Shown here piece after piece: positions 1 to 13,495 of a DNA stretch of 64,000 nucleotides (position 1 is its first letter; every line of letters starts with the position of its first letter). The notes under the pieces were generated by a model that made no database searches, had not been told where the DNA came from, and saw nothing but the letters and a program-made list of their open reading frames with translations. The position numbers and the translations under genes are program-made. This DNA comes from Promerops cafer (taxonomy: Eukaryota; Chordata; Aves; Passeriformes; Nectariniidae): NCBI GenBank assembly GCA_013398275.1, contig VZSE01002700.1, positions 1,603,279 to 1,667,278 of the forward strand, written 5' to 3'.

Positions 1-1254
1 AGCTCCATTATTGGAGTTATGTTCCTAGGTGGGGGTGGGAGTGAAGATAGGAAGGATTACAAGGGAGGAGGAGGTGGAAGAGTGAGACTTTGTGTGTGTG
101 CCTGGGACCTTGCTTGCAGCCCATACCTGGCTAATGCAGCAGTTACTAAAGCTATCCAAATGAAAAGAAAAACATGTTTGGAAAGTTCAGGCCTGTTCTG
201 TTTGTTGCATTTGTTTTGTTTCTTGTACGACTCTGTTGCACGTCAAAAGCCCCAGCAGTTAGGAAACAAAGTTGGCAGAGAAATATAGGTTAGAAATGGA
301 TTAATATTATTTTCCTAACAGGATTTTCTCCTTTTTCTTCATTATACATAATGAATGTTTAATTATTCTGTCTCAAAAGGAACAGTTATTAATAAAGGTC
401 ATCTTGAGTTTAAGAAAGTTTGTACAGAGTATTGCAGTGTGTTTCAGTTACCAAAACCTCTTAACTATATTTGCAGATTTCACAGGACATGGAAATTGTA
501 CCATATGTGTATGGTACACCTTCTGTATCGTTAGAAACAATTTTCTCCAAAGTAAACTTTTTCTGAAGTGTTGCATGTGACAGCTCAGGAAGTTGTCACT
601 TGATCTCCATGGCTTTTTAAGTGTTGTGTCTCAGCTCTGCAATACACTGTCCTAGAAACTCCAACTAGTTAAGAGCTGCCAAATGGAATTTGACACTGCA
701 GATGTTGGAACACAATTGAGTAAGCATTTATTGAGATGCAGTCTTCCATTCTGAACTCATGCAATTCATGTCTTTTAAGGGAAGAAAGGACAATAAGCGA
801 GAACCAAAGTGTATTTAATAGGAAAATTGGAAAATATTCCATAACACTTGGGAAAAGAGTCAGTAGAGGCAGGAGCAGATTCAGTAGAGCTAATACAGTT
901 GTGTGTGGAGAGGGAGTTTCATACTTAGGGACAAATTTTGGATGGATGGTCTAGCTTATATACAGAGACCAAATTTCTTTTACTTTGGTGATATAAGTGT
1001 AGTTATGGGACTTATACCAAAGCAGGCCATGTGACTAATTTAGGGTTTAAATATGCCCTCCTTTTGATTCTTATTCTTTCTGTAACATCAAAATATTAAA
1101 AAAAGGAAGATCATGCATTTCTTTCAGATCTTTGTATTTTCAAAATAGTGTTATCTGTGTATTTTAATTTAACTGTCTGATTCCAGAAGTTTTGACCGTG
1201 GCATAATATTAATCTATATTGCAAAGCAATTGGCAAGCACTAAGGTTCCTTAAA
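1..1254. other. Intergenic, no gene recognised
   Basis: G-rich start (GGGGGTGGGAGTG) and otherwise AT-rich unique-looking DNA. Open frames at 19-288 and 736-954 show no similarity or coding bias that I recognise. Confidence 0.7.
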
Positions 1255-1740
1255 CTCACAGAACCACAGAATGGTTGGGGTTTGAAGGTACCTCTGGAGG
1301 CCATCTGCTCAAGCAGGGATACCTAGGGCAGGCTGCCCAGGACCAGAGGGCTTTTGAATATCTCTGAGAATCAAGTCTCTACAAGTTCTCGGGGCAATTT
1401 TGCTCGATCACTCTCACAGTAAAAAAAACATTTCCTGATGTTCAGAGGGAGCCTTCAGTGTTTCTATGTGGGCCCATTGTCCTCGTTTTGTCACTGAGGA
1501 CTGCTGAGAAGAGCCTGGCTCCATCTGCTACGCACCTTCCCTTCAGGTATTTATATACATTGATGGACCCCCTCTGAGCCATTTCTGCTCCAGGCTGAAG
1601 GGCCCCAGACCTCGAAGACTTTCTTCACAGGAAAGATGCTCCAGTCCCTCCATCACTCTTGTTGCTCTTTGCTGGACTCTCTCCCATGAGTCCATATTTC
1701 TTCTGTACTCTCTTGTACAGAATATATATTGAAAGTACAA
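1255..1740 (-). mobile_element. CR1 LINE fragment (3' end of ORF2 and 3'UTR)
   Basis: On the minus strand the 1,740-1,543 part reads WERVQQRATRVMEGLEHLSC then ESLRGLGPFSLEQKWLRGG, the typical C-terminus of CR1 ORF2. It is followed by the 3'UTR and ends near 1,255 with the reversed 'cacagaatggttgggg' tail. It is 5'-truncated, like most avian CR1 copies, and diverged. Confidence 0.9.
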
Positions 1741-2409
1741 AATGTGTCTTTCAGAAGTGCTAGGACTTTATTACTTAGATGAATGAATCATGTGGACTGT
1801 CCTGTTGACTAAAACACTTGAATGCTGGTTTTAAGATTTACTTTTTTATTTTGACCTTCTTAAAACTTAAGGTCCTACAACGACAGTAATGGTTAGGACT
1901 GCTTTGTGGATCCTGCAGAGTACTGGGTTTTTTGTGAAAGAACTGTCTTTAAAGAACCAGAAATAGTGCTCTAAATAGCATGTAATCAAAATAGTTTCAA
2001 AGTTACATTTAAAAGGAAGTATTGCTTCAAACTTTTTTTAGAATAAAAGAAACATAATTGCTGTTAGTCAGCAAACTTACAACAGTTTAAACTTTGTTCC
2101 ACCATGAAAATGAGCCAAGAAAAGATTCTTCTTTGTAACAGCAGCTCTTGCAAGCCCAGTTCTGTGAGAAGTTGTCTTCAAGGATGGCATCTGAATTCAG
2201 ACAAGTCTGAACTTAATCGCACAAAGGCAAGCAGTACAGGACTGTTAGCAATTTAAATCTTGTTTTTCATTCATTATTCAATCAATGGCCAGCAAATAAG
2301 AAATATTTATCTTTACATTTCTTCACCTGTAAAAACCTATTCAAATTTTTAAGGTTTCTTATGGAACTTACAGAGTAGGTAGACTTCAGAACTAAGTGAA
2401 TTTTATCTT

Positions 2410-2445
2410 AATAAATATACATAAACCAATAAATATACATAAACC
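2410..2445. repeat. 18-bp tandem duplication
   Basis: AATAAATATACATAAACC occurs twice back to back without a mismatch (2,410-2,427 and 2,428-2,445), in AT-rich intergenic DNA. Confidence 0.95.
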
Positions 2446-5400
2446 AATTATACTGGTTAAAAGACAAATATTTATATTACATTTATAGTACGTAATTTTG
2501 TACTATTTTAAGTAAATATAGCAGTTACTACAACATTTCACTTGCTGTACCATATAAATAATTTAAAAATTTAAGAATAAAAGCTGTATGTACCTATCCA
2601 AAACCTGGAAAACAAAGTAAAATTTCAGGTTTTTAGCTTTGTTCTACAACTTTAGCATGTGTTTTTAAATGTCTAATACAGATAATGTCAGTGAGAAATA
2701 AATAGCTTTTTTCCAAATATAAATCTTCAGAAATTAATGTACTTAATTTACTCATGGACTGATCCTAAAGCAGACTGAATTTATTTTCCTTTGTATTTTC
2801 AAACTCCGTTTATAAACTATTTGGTTTTAATTCTGTGTTCCTGGTGATGTAAACTGCACAAAATTTGCGGTCTCTGTATGGGCTTAGATAGCTATTTTAA
2901 GCAAGAAGTTGTCTTTAACAAACCACTGTGACTGAATTTCTTAGAAAGAAACAGCAGGACTTTGGCTTGGTTTTCTTCATCTTTTCTTCTTCTTTTTTTA
3001 GGCAACATAGGCAATGCCAGAGCCATCCTTAGCAGGAACACTGGGCTACTTTTAAGACTTTGTAGCCAAATGTAGATTTTCAATTACATTGTCATCGTCT
3101 GTGTTCAGTGTGTATTTACATGTGTACAGTCTTGCAAACCTGGCCTTTGGATATGTCCAAATACCATGAAGATGTGTCTGAACCAGGTTTAAAAGTCATT
3201 ACTACAACACAGAGCTCAGGCTGGGAAATATCTCAAATATTTGCTTTGGTCTAGGACAGATTTTGCAGCCTGCATGGATCTCTTTACTGCTGCAGCTATT
3301 TCCTGCTAAGTCATGGAGAGAGTTCTGAACTAGCTCAGATATTCTGACAAGCTCCTCACAGCTGTGCATTGCACAGCTGTACTTTGTCTAAGCTGGTAGC
3401 ATGGTTAGATCCCTACAACTCGTTGTCTCCCTTCCAACGTACATTAATTCCCTTTGCTGACTACAAGCACAATTAAAGCAGGACACCACAGAAGTGAAGG
3501 ATCATCTTTTAAAAAGGCTTCAGACAAGTTCAGGGAGTCAATGCTTACATTACAGCAGTACAGCTTCTTCAGAACAGCTCAATGGTTTTTCAAGGAGAAA
3601 AAAAAAAGAGCATAATGAGCTGCCACTGCAAGATGATTGCTTAGCCATTTCTGTGCAGTGAGCTATGAGTCTAGAGGAAATGGTACAGAGTCCATAAATA
3701 AAGGCTGAGGCAGTGTGTGCTTGTGTCTCAGAGTAGATTCTTCTTAAAAGTTGAATTTCCATATAATGTGACACATTGAGAATGAAGAATGAATGCAAAG
3801 GCTGCTGGTGTTTCACACAGGTGACAGAGGAGGGTTTAACGCTGAGTAAAAAGGATCTGCCAAGTCCCACCTTTTTGGAGAGGCACATGTACTTGAGAGA
3901 AGTCAGTTTAAAGTAGAAGAATCACAGGAGTAGACACATGAGTGGGTGCCAGTTTGAAGCTGTTCACATTAAAACTAGATTCTGTCTCAAAAATCCGTGA
4001 GTTTATAACTATTTTTTAAAAAATCCCTTTGAATAAAATATAGCAATTTAAGTGTTTGTGTATTATTAACACTGATGGTGGACACTACCTATACACACCA
4101 CAAATGTCAAAAGCTGAGAAGTAACTAGAATTTTCTAAAATGTATATGGTCTAGTTTTCACTGTGTTTTCAGCTACAGATCTGATGTTAAAAACCTGATG
4201 TTGACAGTTGCCAACGTGCTGTTATGTAGATACACCATGTTTAACAAACAAAAAAAAAATCCCCCTATGGCTTTGAAGTTTTCATTTAACAAGTGAGGTT
4301 GAATGGAATGTGCACAATTCAGAGTCGATAAAAGTGATAATAGTAAATTTGAAATAGAGAATAAAGAATGTAAATATATATCAAACTGTGAAGGAATGTG
4401 GGAAATATGCGAGAAAATACCTCCAGCTGGAAAGCAATGTACAACAAAACAATCCCCAAACTCTTGAAATCTGTTGGGGGAGAAAATGGAGGAAATGGTA
4501 GAAAATACAGACATCTGTAGGCTTAGTGCATCAGAATTCAATACAGATGCATGCTACAATAAGAAATCCAATGCTGTTATGAAGTCTTATTTGGACAAGA
4601 TATTTCTATTCTGATCTTAGCAATACTTGTCATTTTTGTAATATCAATAAGGCATAATTAAGTAGAAAACAGCTTTAGCATGTATTCCTTAGGAAAAAGA
4701 TTATTCAACTATTTGTTAACCCATTTATCTGAAAGCTACTTTGATATTAAATTAAATTTTGTATGTAAAACAAAATCTAATCAGTTAAGGCCTTGATGTT
4801 ATCTGAAAATAATTTTCTTATACAACTAGAAAAGGAAAGACTAAGCAATAGATACAAAAGTAACTCCATGCTCTTGGAGTGCCAACGTTGCTGTAAGTAT
4901 TAACTGCACAGCAAAGTCTCTGTCCTAAAGGAACAGAAGGAAGCTGGATATATATTCACAATAATTTACTGCTAGATCAGTAAGTCTGAAGTGTTGGCAT
5001 TTCTCCTAGTGCTTATAACACAATATTAAAATCTATTTGAAAAAGCTATAAAATGAAAATTATCTTTTCAGTTATCCGAATGGTGCTGATCATTCAAATC
5101 GGACGTGCTGTGACACTGTCCTGCACAGTACTGTTAGTGGGTTTTTCTAAATAGTTTTCAGGCTGCTCATCATTGTATGTGTTCCCCATATATACAGCTC
5201 TTGAGCAGGCTTTGTGCCCAAATTGATTTTCTTCTACATAAAATAAAGCTCCGCATAAATTATAAACCTCTTTTATTATTAACCACCCCCCCCCTTTTAT
5301 TCTGTATTTGTAATGAAACTGCATTAAGAACCACACAGTGGTTTCAGAGTTGTTGAGCTGTTAAAGTGACTCCTTGTAATGCCAGCTTAGTCTCCTTTGA

Positions 5401-5991
5401 ACATAAGGCAGAATACAAACAGAAATAGAGCAGAATATAACAGAAATGTTGTTAACCGCCAGATCATCAACCAGACCTAGCCAGCTGCAGTGCTAACTCA
5501 GCCTAAATTCTGGCTAAGGCCCCATGCCTCAAGTTTCCTGTTGAGTAAGCATTCTGTTTCTTGGTTCAAATGACTTTCAGAGGATTTCAGATGTGCATCG
5601 ATTTTACCTGTTAGCTAGCCGCATAAGATTAGGTAGCATGTGAGTCTGACCACTTGCCTCAACAGATAATTTCTTAAACATGGAGAAAAATGTTCTTTTT
5701 CACTGCTCCAGCATGCTAACAATCAAATAACATTGTGTTCCATTGTCAGAATACACTCTGCTATTTCAGATAGAGGCAGTTGTCTAAATTTTATGCAGTC
5801 ACTGCTCAGGAACTAGTAATATGCAAGCACATAAAAGTTGCTCAGGTCTTTTGCATACTCTTGTTTTGAGAAGTATGTAGCTCTCTGGAAAAAATGCCTC
5901 CTTCAGTTAATCTGAGTGGAAGTGTCCATCAACATCTGATCTGACCCAGGGCTTCAGTGGTAGAAAGGAAAAATAAATGTTGAGAAATAAT

Positions 5992-6015
5992 CTTCAGTGG
6001 AGATTTCCACTGAAG
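5992..6015. repeat. Perfect 10-bp inverted repeat
   Basis: Arms CTTCAGTGGA and TCCACTGAAG with a GATT loop form an uninterrupted hairpin; a further copy of GCTTCAGTGG lies at 5,951-5,960. Confidence 0.85.
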
Positions 6016-6414
6016 CTAGCTTTTGTTCCATTATGTGGTATGTGTAGGTAGCTTCAGGCATAATATTTCAGCATTCCTGTCAGTTTGGAGGCAAAGAAAG
6101 CAGTGCTATGCTTGAAAGTCTTAAATGCTGCTGATAATATGCAGAAGGGCTCTAAACCAAGCAGTTTAGGCAAGATCCTGCACATTCTTATGTGAGTTCA
6201 GCTAATTGAAAGGAGGAACACTTATCTTGAAATATTTGTCAGTTGTGTTGCCCCGATTTATTCTACTACTGAGAAGTTAGCTCACCTAAATTTAGATGTT
6301 TCTGCCACAGATGTCTGTATTGGATCCAGATATCTGGGTATTTTTTGTAGTGAGTGGAGAAAAAAAGGCACTTTCATGATGCAATTCACCTCATTCTAAG
6401 ATAAATGCTCCTGG

Positions 6415-6585
6415 TCTTGTCACTGGGCACCACTGAAAAAGGTGTGGTCACCTTTTCTTCATTCCCTCTCTGCAGGCATTTATACACATGGATGGGATTC
6501 CCCTCAGTGTCTCTTCTCTGTGCCCAAATCTCTCAGCCTCCTCAAGGAGCCAACAATAAGATGCTTTCCTGGACTTGATAGCTGC
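6415..6585 (-). mobile_element. Degraded CR1-like fragment
   Basis: The stretch with 'aggcatttatacacatgga', 'gattcccctcagtgtctctt' and 'ctctcagcctcctca' follows the order of the CR1 ORF2 C-terminal region read in reverse, but the similarity is interrupted and neither end is clear. It is older than the neighbouring copies. A 121-codon + strand frame across it has no coding signal. Confidence 0.55.
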
Positions 6586-7084
6586 AAACAAGGCCTAATT
6601 GGTCAGGGATATGAAAGTTGGAGCAGCCTTGGCTGCAGTGCCCATATGACCACTGACGTAACAGGATCCAGAAGGATACAGGGGGAAGAATATCCAGAGA
6701 GGAGGACGCAGGGCAAAAGTCAGGACCACAAGCCTGCATTTTGGGAGCTCAGACTCCAGCTTCTTCAGAGAACTTCTTGGAATAATCCCACAGGATATGA
6801 CCCTTGACCCTAGATAGAAGAAGGTTCCAGGAGAGCTGGTTTATATTCCAATAACACCTCCTTCAAGCTTCAGAAAATTCCATCCCAAAAAGTAAGAGAT
6901 CAAACAAAGACAGCAGGAATCCTGCATGGATGAGCAAGGAGCTCCTAAGCTAATTCAGATATAAAAAAGAAGTGCATGAGATGAAGGAACTGACAGGTAA
7001 CCCACAGAGTGTGCAGAATGTATCTTTAATAAGGGTATGTTTCTCAAAGAAATAGCAGAAGGTACTTTTTCTCAGTGTTGGAGC

Positions 7085-7133
7085 TATTTTATTTTATTTT
7101 GTTTTATTTGACTTCATTTTATTGTATTTGGAT
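7085..7133. repeat. (ATTTT)n-like repeat
   Basis: Interrupted ATTTT/GTTTT pentamers (ATTTTATTTTATTTTGTTTT and further degraded units). Confidence 0.8.
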
Positions 7134-7378
7134 ATCTCATTTGATTAGCCCTTTCTACCTGGAAAGTTGAGGAAAAGGACATTTAAGGGCTAATTTTTCT
7201 CCCCACAAAATAAGGGAGGAAAGATGAAAGAGGGAAAGGATATTCAAGAATTTGTATAGGAGATAAGTCTCCTGTGCTTCTGGAAATGTGTTTGCATGTC
7301 AACCATATTCTCTTGGAGATGAAAACCTTGTGGGCATTAACCACCATGCTATTTCTGCAATGTGGCCAAAGCAGAAAT

Positions 7379-7413
7379 TAAAAAAAAAAAAAAAAAAAAA
7401 AAATTAAAAAAAA
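7379..7413. repeat. Poly(A) tract
   Basis: Two A runs separated by TT, in total about 33 A, followed by a short C/A-rich stretch. No retrocopy is recognisable upstream. Confidence 0.95.
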
Positions 7414-7732
7414 ACAACCCCCACACAAACCAGATACACATCTTAGAAAAAAGTGACTGAAGATCAGGACTACGGCATAGACAAGGAGAAACAGGTGAAA
7501 AATAATTTGCAAAAACATTTGGACACTTGGAAACCAACAAACAGGAGAAACCATACTGCCTAAGATGCTGGCTGATACTTGGAGGGAGTTTGACTAGAGC
7601 TAAGAAATAGTCCTTTGCTCCTGATACTTAGAGATCTAAGACTGCTTTCCTAGGTGCAGTTTCCCTTGACCATATCCCAACTCCATTTGAGGGACATACT
7701 CAGGCATGCATTATACCAAATTCCCTAGCCTT

Positions 7733-7801
7733 TGATATTTAATATCATGTTTTTATGATATTTAATGGTATTTATTTTTTCATGATATTTAATATATCAT
7801 G
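7733..7801. repeat. Cluster of near-palindromic GATATTTAATAT units
   Basis: TGATATTTAATATCA (7,733-7,747; arms TGATATT/AATATCA), ATGATATTTAAT (7,756-7,767) and a longer palindrome at 7,781-7,801 (arms CATGATAT/ATATCATG) lie within 70 bp. Confidence 0.85.
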
Positions 7802-10800
7802 TTTCAATAGAAACAAAGCCAGGACTTATGAGCTGAATGGGATCTATAGTGTTTTACAGCATCTTTTTCTGGTGTTTCCAACTGGAATTGTGGCAGAATC
7901 CCACTAAAAGTGAATCTGCATGTAGCAGCTGTAGTTAGAACTCAGGAAGTGCTATAGAAACAGGGCTTCAAATCAGGTGTCAACAAGTAATACAGAATGT
8001 TGTTCAACTCAGCACACAAATGTCCACTTCGCAGGATATGCTGGTCTCAACTACTTTCACTCTGTGACAGATGTCCCAGTCATGCAGGAAGCGTGGCATT
8101 CGGACATCAGACTCATGAGTGATAGAAAACTTGGCTCCGAATGTGGAATATACCAGTTGTTCTGATGTATGAACTCTTGCTGAGGTAAAGTGTCTGAGAT
8201 AAGACCATGGTATTTGCATATCAAAACAGTTTTGCCAAGCATATGCCTTTCAGGGTGACTTTTAGAAACATTAGTTTATCTAAGCACTATCAGAACTAGG
8301 TAAAGTAAATATTAATAATTCACTCTCCTTGAAGATCAAGAAATGCATCACCAGGATTCAAAACCTTTTCAGGGCATTGTAGGTAGGACTGGGTGCCTCA
8401 AATTGAGGAATCTGCTACAGAGTGATCTAACTGTCCAGATTCTTCAGCCTTACAGCCCAGCACATACAGTGCCAATATGAGTAGCAGGCTGCAGGCTCTG
8501 TGTGTTTTAAGTTGACAACACAATTATTAAGACATATCAGGATTCATCTGGACTTGCCTTGACCTGCCTGAAGGTTGAGGTTAGTTTGTTTAGCTGTAAC
8601 AGCTGTTGTCTGATAACCAGCTGACAGTTACCTGATTTGTTTCAGCCTTTGCTTAGCTTTGTACAGCTGAAGAAGGCTCCAGTTATCATCTGTTCTCTCG
8701 GTTGGCTGTAAGAAGGGCTTCTCTGCCAACTTTAGAGAAGGATTAATGAAACAGTGAGGAACTCGATGTAAAATCACAGTCAAATGTGTGATTGTGGATT
8801 GGTGTCATGGAGAGGATGGTGGTCTAAATGTTTGTGGTGATTTTTTTTGTCTGACTCAGTCTAGTTATAAGGCTTTTATACAACCTCAATTTTCTTCCTT
8901 CTTCAGCAGTTTTTGGAGATACAGTCATAACTCTGAGCAAGCACTCACATGGAGGAAAGTTTCTCTCATATAAACTCCTCATATATATTTTTAGTGAAAG
9001 AAGCCAATGGAAACAAAAAAAATTGGAATCATACCAAGGCATGAATATTTTTAGCACCAGATGTCTGAATGAACTAGAAGACCCTTAATTCCATCTGAAC
9101 CAGATGTCCATAAGACCAGAGCTAAGAGGGAGAAAAATACAGCTTTTCAGGCTTTTTTGCTGCTTTTCCCCTCCCCCCCCAGAAAGAAAGGTACTGATAA
9201 ATAGGAAATATTTTTTTTCACGGGAGTTTAGGGATCTGTCACATAATTAACCTCTACTAGTTCTGATAAGGCTGCTTATCACCAGGGTACAAAGTTCAGA
9301 TTTAACAAAGGACAAAGCAGTATGGATCTTTGCTGTAACTTGTTACTCTTCTGTTTCTAAACATTATGCCTGACATATGTCACTGAAAAGTATAGTGATT
9401 CATACGTCAGAGAGAATAATAGTGACGCAATTCAAGAAATCAGTGCTAGTATCCTCTATTTTTCAGATAAAGAGGCTATTTTGTCCAAATCTGGCTGGCA
9501 AATTAATATATCAAATAGATCAAGTTGCTAATTCATTTCACTAGTAGTACTGTGGCCACTAAAAGCACCTAATTATATTTAGTGCCCCTATTTGTAAACC
9601 CCATTAGAATTGGTTTATGTGATCAGCGTCTCACAGCCTGGCTATAAGAGCTCATATATCTGAAAAACTTAGATTAAATACCTCTATCAGGAAAAAAAAT
9701 ACTGTCTGTACAGAAAGAAATTACTCAGGCAAAAATGGCAATGAGTCAGTCCATGGATGGCCCCAGCAGTTAGTGACTGGCTTACTTCCCAACAGCATGA
9801 GTAGGGAAAAAAGCAAACCGCTGTGTGCAGATTAGGCTTCTTTCATTCTTCGTATTTTCAGTACAGAAGTCTGCTGATACTTAGGACACAAACACAATCC
9901 TCGTGGACATTGCTAACTAGAATATGTCTTAAATATGTGCACTATGTACTCCACAGCTGGAATATTCATAGACAAGTCCTCCAACTTGGTTCTTCGGAAA
10001 AATAAATAACTGTATGTTGACTTTGTATTGAATGCCATGCAGAGTTCAAGATCTGGGGTACCTGCCTCCAAACTGTTATGTACTTATGTCCACAATAACC
10101 AGAAAAAGCTGCAGATCTTAAACAACTCTGCTCTTTTCACAAAATGAAGCTTGCAACAATGAGTGTAAAGATTGCTTGTGACTTTTGAATATTTTCTTTA
10201 TGATTCAATACCTCTTGTAGATGCTAAAATCTGCCGCAATTTCCTCTTCTTTTTACTTCAAAGTTCAAGGTGCAATCTAATTTTCTTTCATAGTAACAGA
10301 TAGTCAATGGTACAAACTAACCAATTTCCCATTATGAGAGCAAAATAGATGCAGCATCTAATGTGCAGCCACTCAGCAGCGATTATCTCCTCAGGAGGGG
10401 GGCAATGGATACAAAAAGACATACATTTAGATTGTTTGGTGTTTTATGAAAACACATGAGTTACTTCACTAAGGCCACAGGAGGATCCTAAATATCTGTC
10501 ATGATTTAAAGAAAAATAAACACATGTAGTTGATGGCAATGGGAGTTTAAGGCTATTTCTGAATTGCAGGTAAATGTAGTGAAATTGCTGTTGCTGTATA
10601 CCTTGCTATAGAAAAACCATAAATGCACAGGAATGAACTCTTCCTGAAGGACCACTTCCTTCCTGTAAATTTCTATGGAACAAAAGCAGATTTCCTGCAA
10701 AATGAGAATGAGAGAAAAACTGGTTACTTGTAAAGGAAAAAATGATAAAAACAAGGTTACTCTAGCAGCTAACTGTAAGGGAAACTATGTTTTCCCTGGC

Positions 10801-12494
10801 TACCTCAGAGAGCTACTACACTGTCTGGCATTTCCCTGAAGCAGTGTCATTGTCTGTACAGAGGCTGGATGAAAGCTCCTGCATTGCACTTTATCAGAGG
10901 GCAGCACAAATGCTGACGATGTTGTGCCAAAGTACACATTGGTATTCGATTTTTTTAAAATGCCATTGTGTCCAAAGCTAAGGAATAAATACAATTTTAT
11001 ATTTTCCTGTATATTAGTACAATAACGTTGTCACTTCAGCAAAGTATGAATAATTGATTCAGTGAGTCATTATAATTTATTTTAAAATAAGTCTAGAATA
11101 AAATAATACTGCCTTTTGTACTAACAGTTAGTAACACAATAGTAGAACTTCCTATGTTTAAAATAAGCGAGGCTAAACTAAACATCTTTGAACTATGAGG
11201 GCCAGATACTTAGCATGTCCTTAACTGCTTTCATATGCCCAAAGTAAGGAAGTAGCTTTAAAAACAGGATTCGTAAATCCCAATGAAATAAACTCAGGTT
11301 TTATCAAACTGCTATATTGCTCCAAAACTTTTTTTTTAAATAATATTTTCTGGAATAGAGTTGCTTTCCCATGGAACAGAACACAGACTACTGGATTTTA
11401 AAAAAGCATAGCCATGAAATAACTTGTGGCAGTGATTAGATTTGCCCCAGTTCCTGGGAAAGTAAGGCTGGATGACTGCAATTATTTCCTTTCATTGTCT
11501 CCCTTTGCTTAGTTGTGCTACACAAGTTACCAAATCAACTGGAAATGCCAGATTAAAAACAGACAAACAAACAAGCAAACAAGCACTCCCACTCCTAGCC
11601 CTTTCCCATCGTTTGAGGCTCTAAGTGAAGCTCATCTGAAATTCCCTGGGATAATCAAGATATCCTCATAGCGCTGGCCGAACCTAGGAGATACCTCAGC
11701 CTTTAGAGGTGTCTGAAGGCATCTACCTCAGAAACCAAAGGGCCTTTGAAATAGCAACTGAAAGTTAAAGAAACGGAACCAATCTTTTGTATTTTTGCTG
11801 TCTGATTTTTTCCTTCTCCCCATTCTGCTCAGTAAACCCACACAGCAGCCTCATAAGAAATGAAAATATTCACAGTAGCATTCATTTTTTTAATTGATAG
11901 CATTATCATTCTGAAATATTTTTTTAAAAGTTTTCAAAGTTTAAAAACAGATGGACTGGTTTAAATTTTCACAGAAACAAATCATTAGTAAGTGAAATAG
12001 AAACATGCTGACAATAAAGGTACAGCAGATGAGTAAAATACTGTATAGATGTGCAACTATATCCATTAACAATGTGTTATTATTATAAGAAAAATGCCCA
12101 GAAAAATAATGGTGATTTTAAATTATGCAGCTATTAGATAAAGGAGGAAAAATGTGTAGAGAGAAAGAATATCCTGAAAAAAAAAAAAAAACCAGTTATG
12201 CCTGCCTCTGTTCCCAGATCTAGCAGTTATCTATTAAATTAAAGTCTTTCTCCCACAGGTCTTGCCTCATTTCTGTTCTTGGATGGACTGTCATGAAAAC
12301 CTTAACACTATTTCCAAACTTATTTTATAAATTAAACAAACAGTAAACTCTAGAGAAGGCAGAGCAAGAGATCAAGAATACTGAGAACAGCCAGGACTTG
12401 AGCTGTCAGAGTCCCTTTTCTAGCCCTTATCTAACTCTGTTGGAAAATAGGGCTTTCTCTGGATTTTTTTTTTTTTTTTTTGGATAATAAAGTA

Positions 12495-13260
12495 TCATAG
12501 AAACATAGAATGGTTTTGGTTGAAGGGACAAACTATGTTAAAGATAACATAGTTCCAATCCACTTGGCCTGGACAGGGACACCTTCCACTAGACCAAATT
12601 GCTCAGAGCTCCGTCCAACCTGGCCTTGAACACTTCCACAGATGGGGTTCCCACAGCTTTTCTGCACAACATGTTCCAGTGTCTCTCCACCCTCACAGTA
12701 AACCATTTCTTCCGAATGCCTAACCTAAACCTTCCCTCTTTCATTTTGAAGCTATTCTCCCTTGTCCTATCACTGCATGTCCTTGTAAGAAGACCCTCTC
12801 CAGCCTTCTTTTAGGCCCCCTTTAGGCACTGTAAGGCTGCCATAAGGTACCTGCAGAGCCTTCTTTTCTCCAGGCTGAACAATCCCAGCCCTCTCAGCCT
12901 TTCCTCATAGAAGACATGATCATGCTGAAGGCCCTCCCCTGGACTCACTCCAACAGGTCCATGTCCTTCCTGTGCTGGGTCCCCAGAGTTGGATGCAGCA
13001 CTGCAGGTGGGCTCTCACCAGAGCAGAGCAGAGGGGCAGAGTCCCCTCCCTGGCCCTGCTGCCCACGCTGCTTTGGATGCAGCCCAGGACACGTTTGGTT
13101 TCTGGGCTGGGAGTGCCCATGGCTGGGTCATGTCCAGCCTCTCACCCACCAGCACCCACAAGTCCTTCTCAGCAGGGCTGGTCTCCACCTGTTCACCCCC
13201 AGCCTGGGTTGATGCCAGAGGTTGCCCTGATCCAGGTGCAACACCTTGCACTTGGTGTAT
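12495..13260 (-). mobile_element. CR1 LINE fragment, ~765 bp
   Basis: Begins on the + strand with 'tcatagaaacatagaatgg' (reversed CR1 3' tail) and runs through 'cctggacagggacacctt', 'ccaggctgaacaatcccag' and 'aggtgcaacaccttgcactt', all CR1 landmarks in reverse order. It is locally GC-rich, which explains several overlapping open frames on both strands at 12,916-13,285. The 5' end is truncated near 13,260. A poly-T tract (12,464-12,481) precedes it. Confidence 0.92.
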
Positions 13261-13443
13261 AACTATCTTGCATTTGGTTCTATAATATTCCTTCCTGGAA
13301 TCTGACTAGGTTGCAATTAAGTATTGATGAGAAGTAAAAGCTATGGATAGTAATTACACTAGCCTAATAGCCTCTACCTCCCAAGCATTTAATATTTGAG
13401 GGATATCTGTAGCTTGAATTACTCATATTGACTTTTTTTCTAT

Positions 13444-13495
13444 ATCAGATATGTAGAATATGTAGATATCAGATATGTAGGTATCAGATATGTAG
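13444..13495. repeat. Short imperfect tandem repeat (ATCAGATATGTAG)
   Basis: ATCAGATATGTAG occurs at 13,444-13,456, 13,468-13,480 and 13,483-13,495, with partial units (GAATATGTAG, GAATTTATAG) between and after. It is a small AT-rich minisatellite about 180 bp beyond the 5' end of a CR1 copy. Confidence 0.9.

Larger units (their letters stand above)
1741..6414. other. Intergenic AT-rich DNA, no gene recognised
   Basis: No exon-like or repeat-family sequence was identified apart from the 18-bp duplication (2,410), a poly(C) run (5,285-5,295) and the hairpin at 5,992. Minus-strand frames at 3,550-3,888 and 4,173-4,541 lack recognisable domains. Confidence 0.65.
6586..12463. other. Intergenic DNA, no gene recognised
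   Basis: Contains simple repeats (7,085; 7,379; 7,733) and otherwise unassigned sequence. The part at 9,390-9,660 is rich in homeobox-like ATTA/TAAT cores and low in CpG, which is only suggestive of a conserved noncoding element. Confidence 0.6.

Noticed and set aside
4173..4541. 122-codon minus-strand frame
   Set aside because: AT-rich intergenic DNA, low-complexity Ser/Leu/Phe composition and no similarity recognised.
12916..13285. Overlapping 60-98 codon frames on both strands
   Set aside because: They lie inside a GC-rich CR1 fragment on the strand opposite to its coding sense or in the wrong frame.
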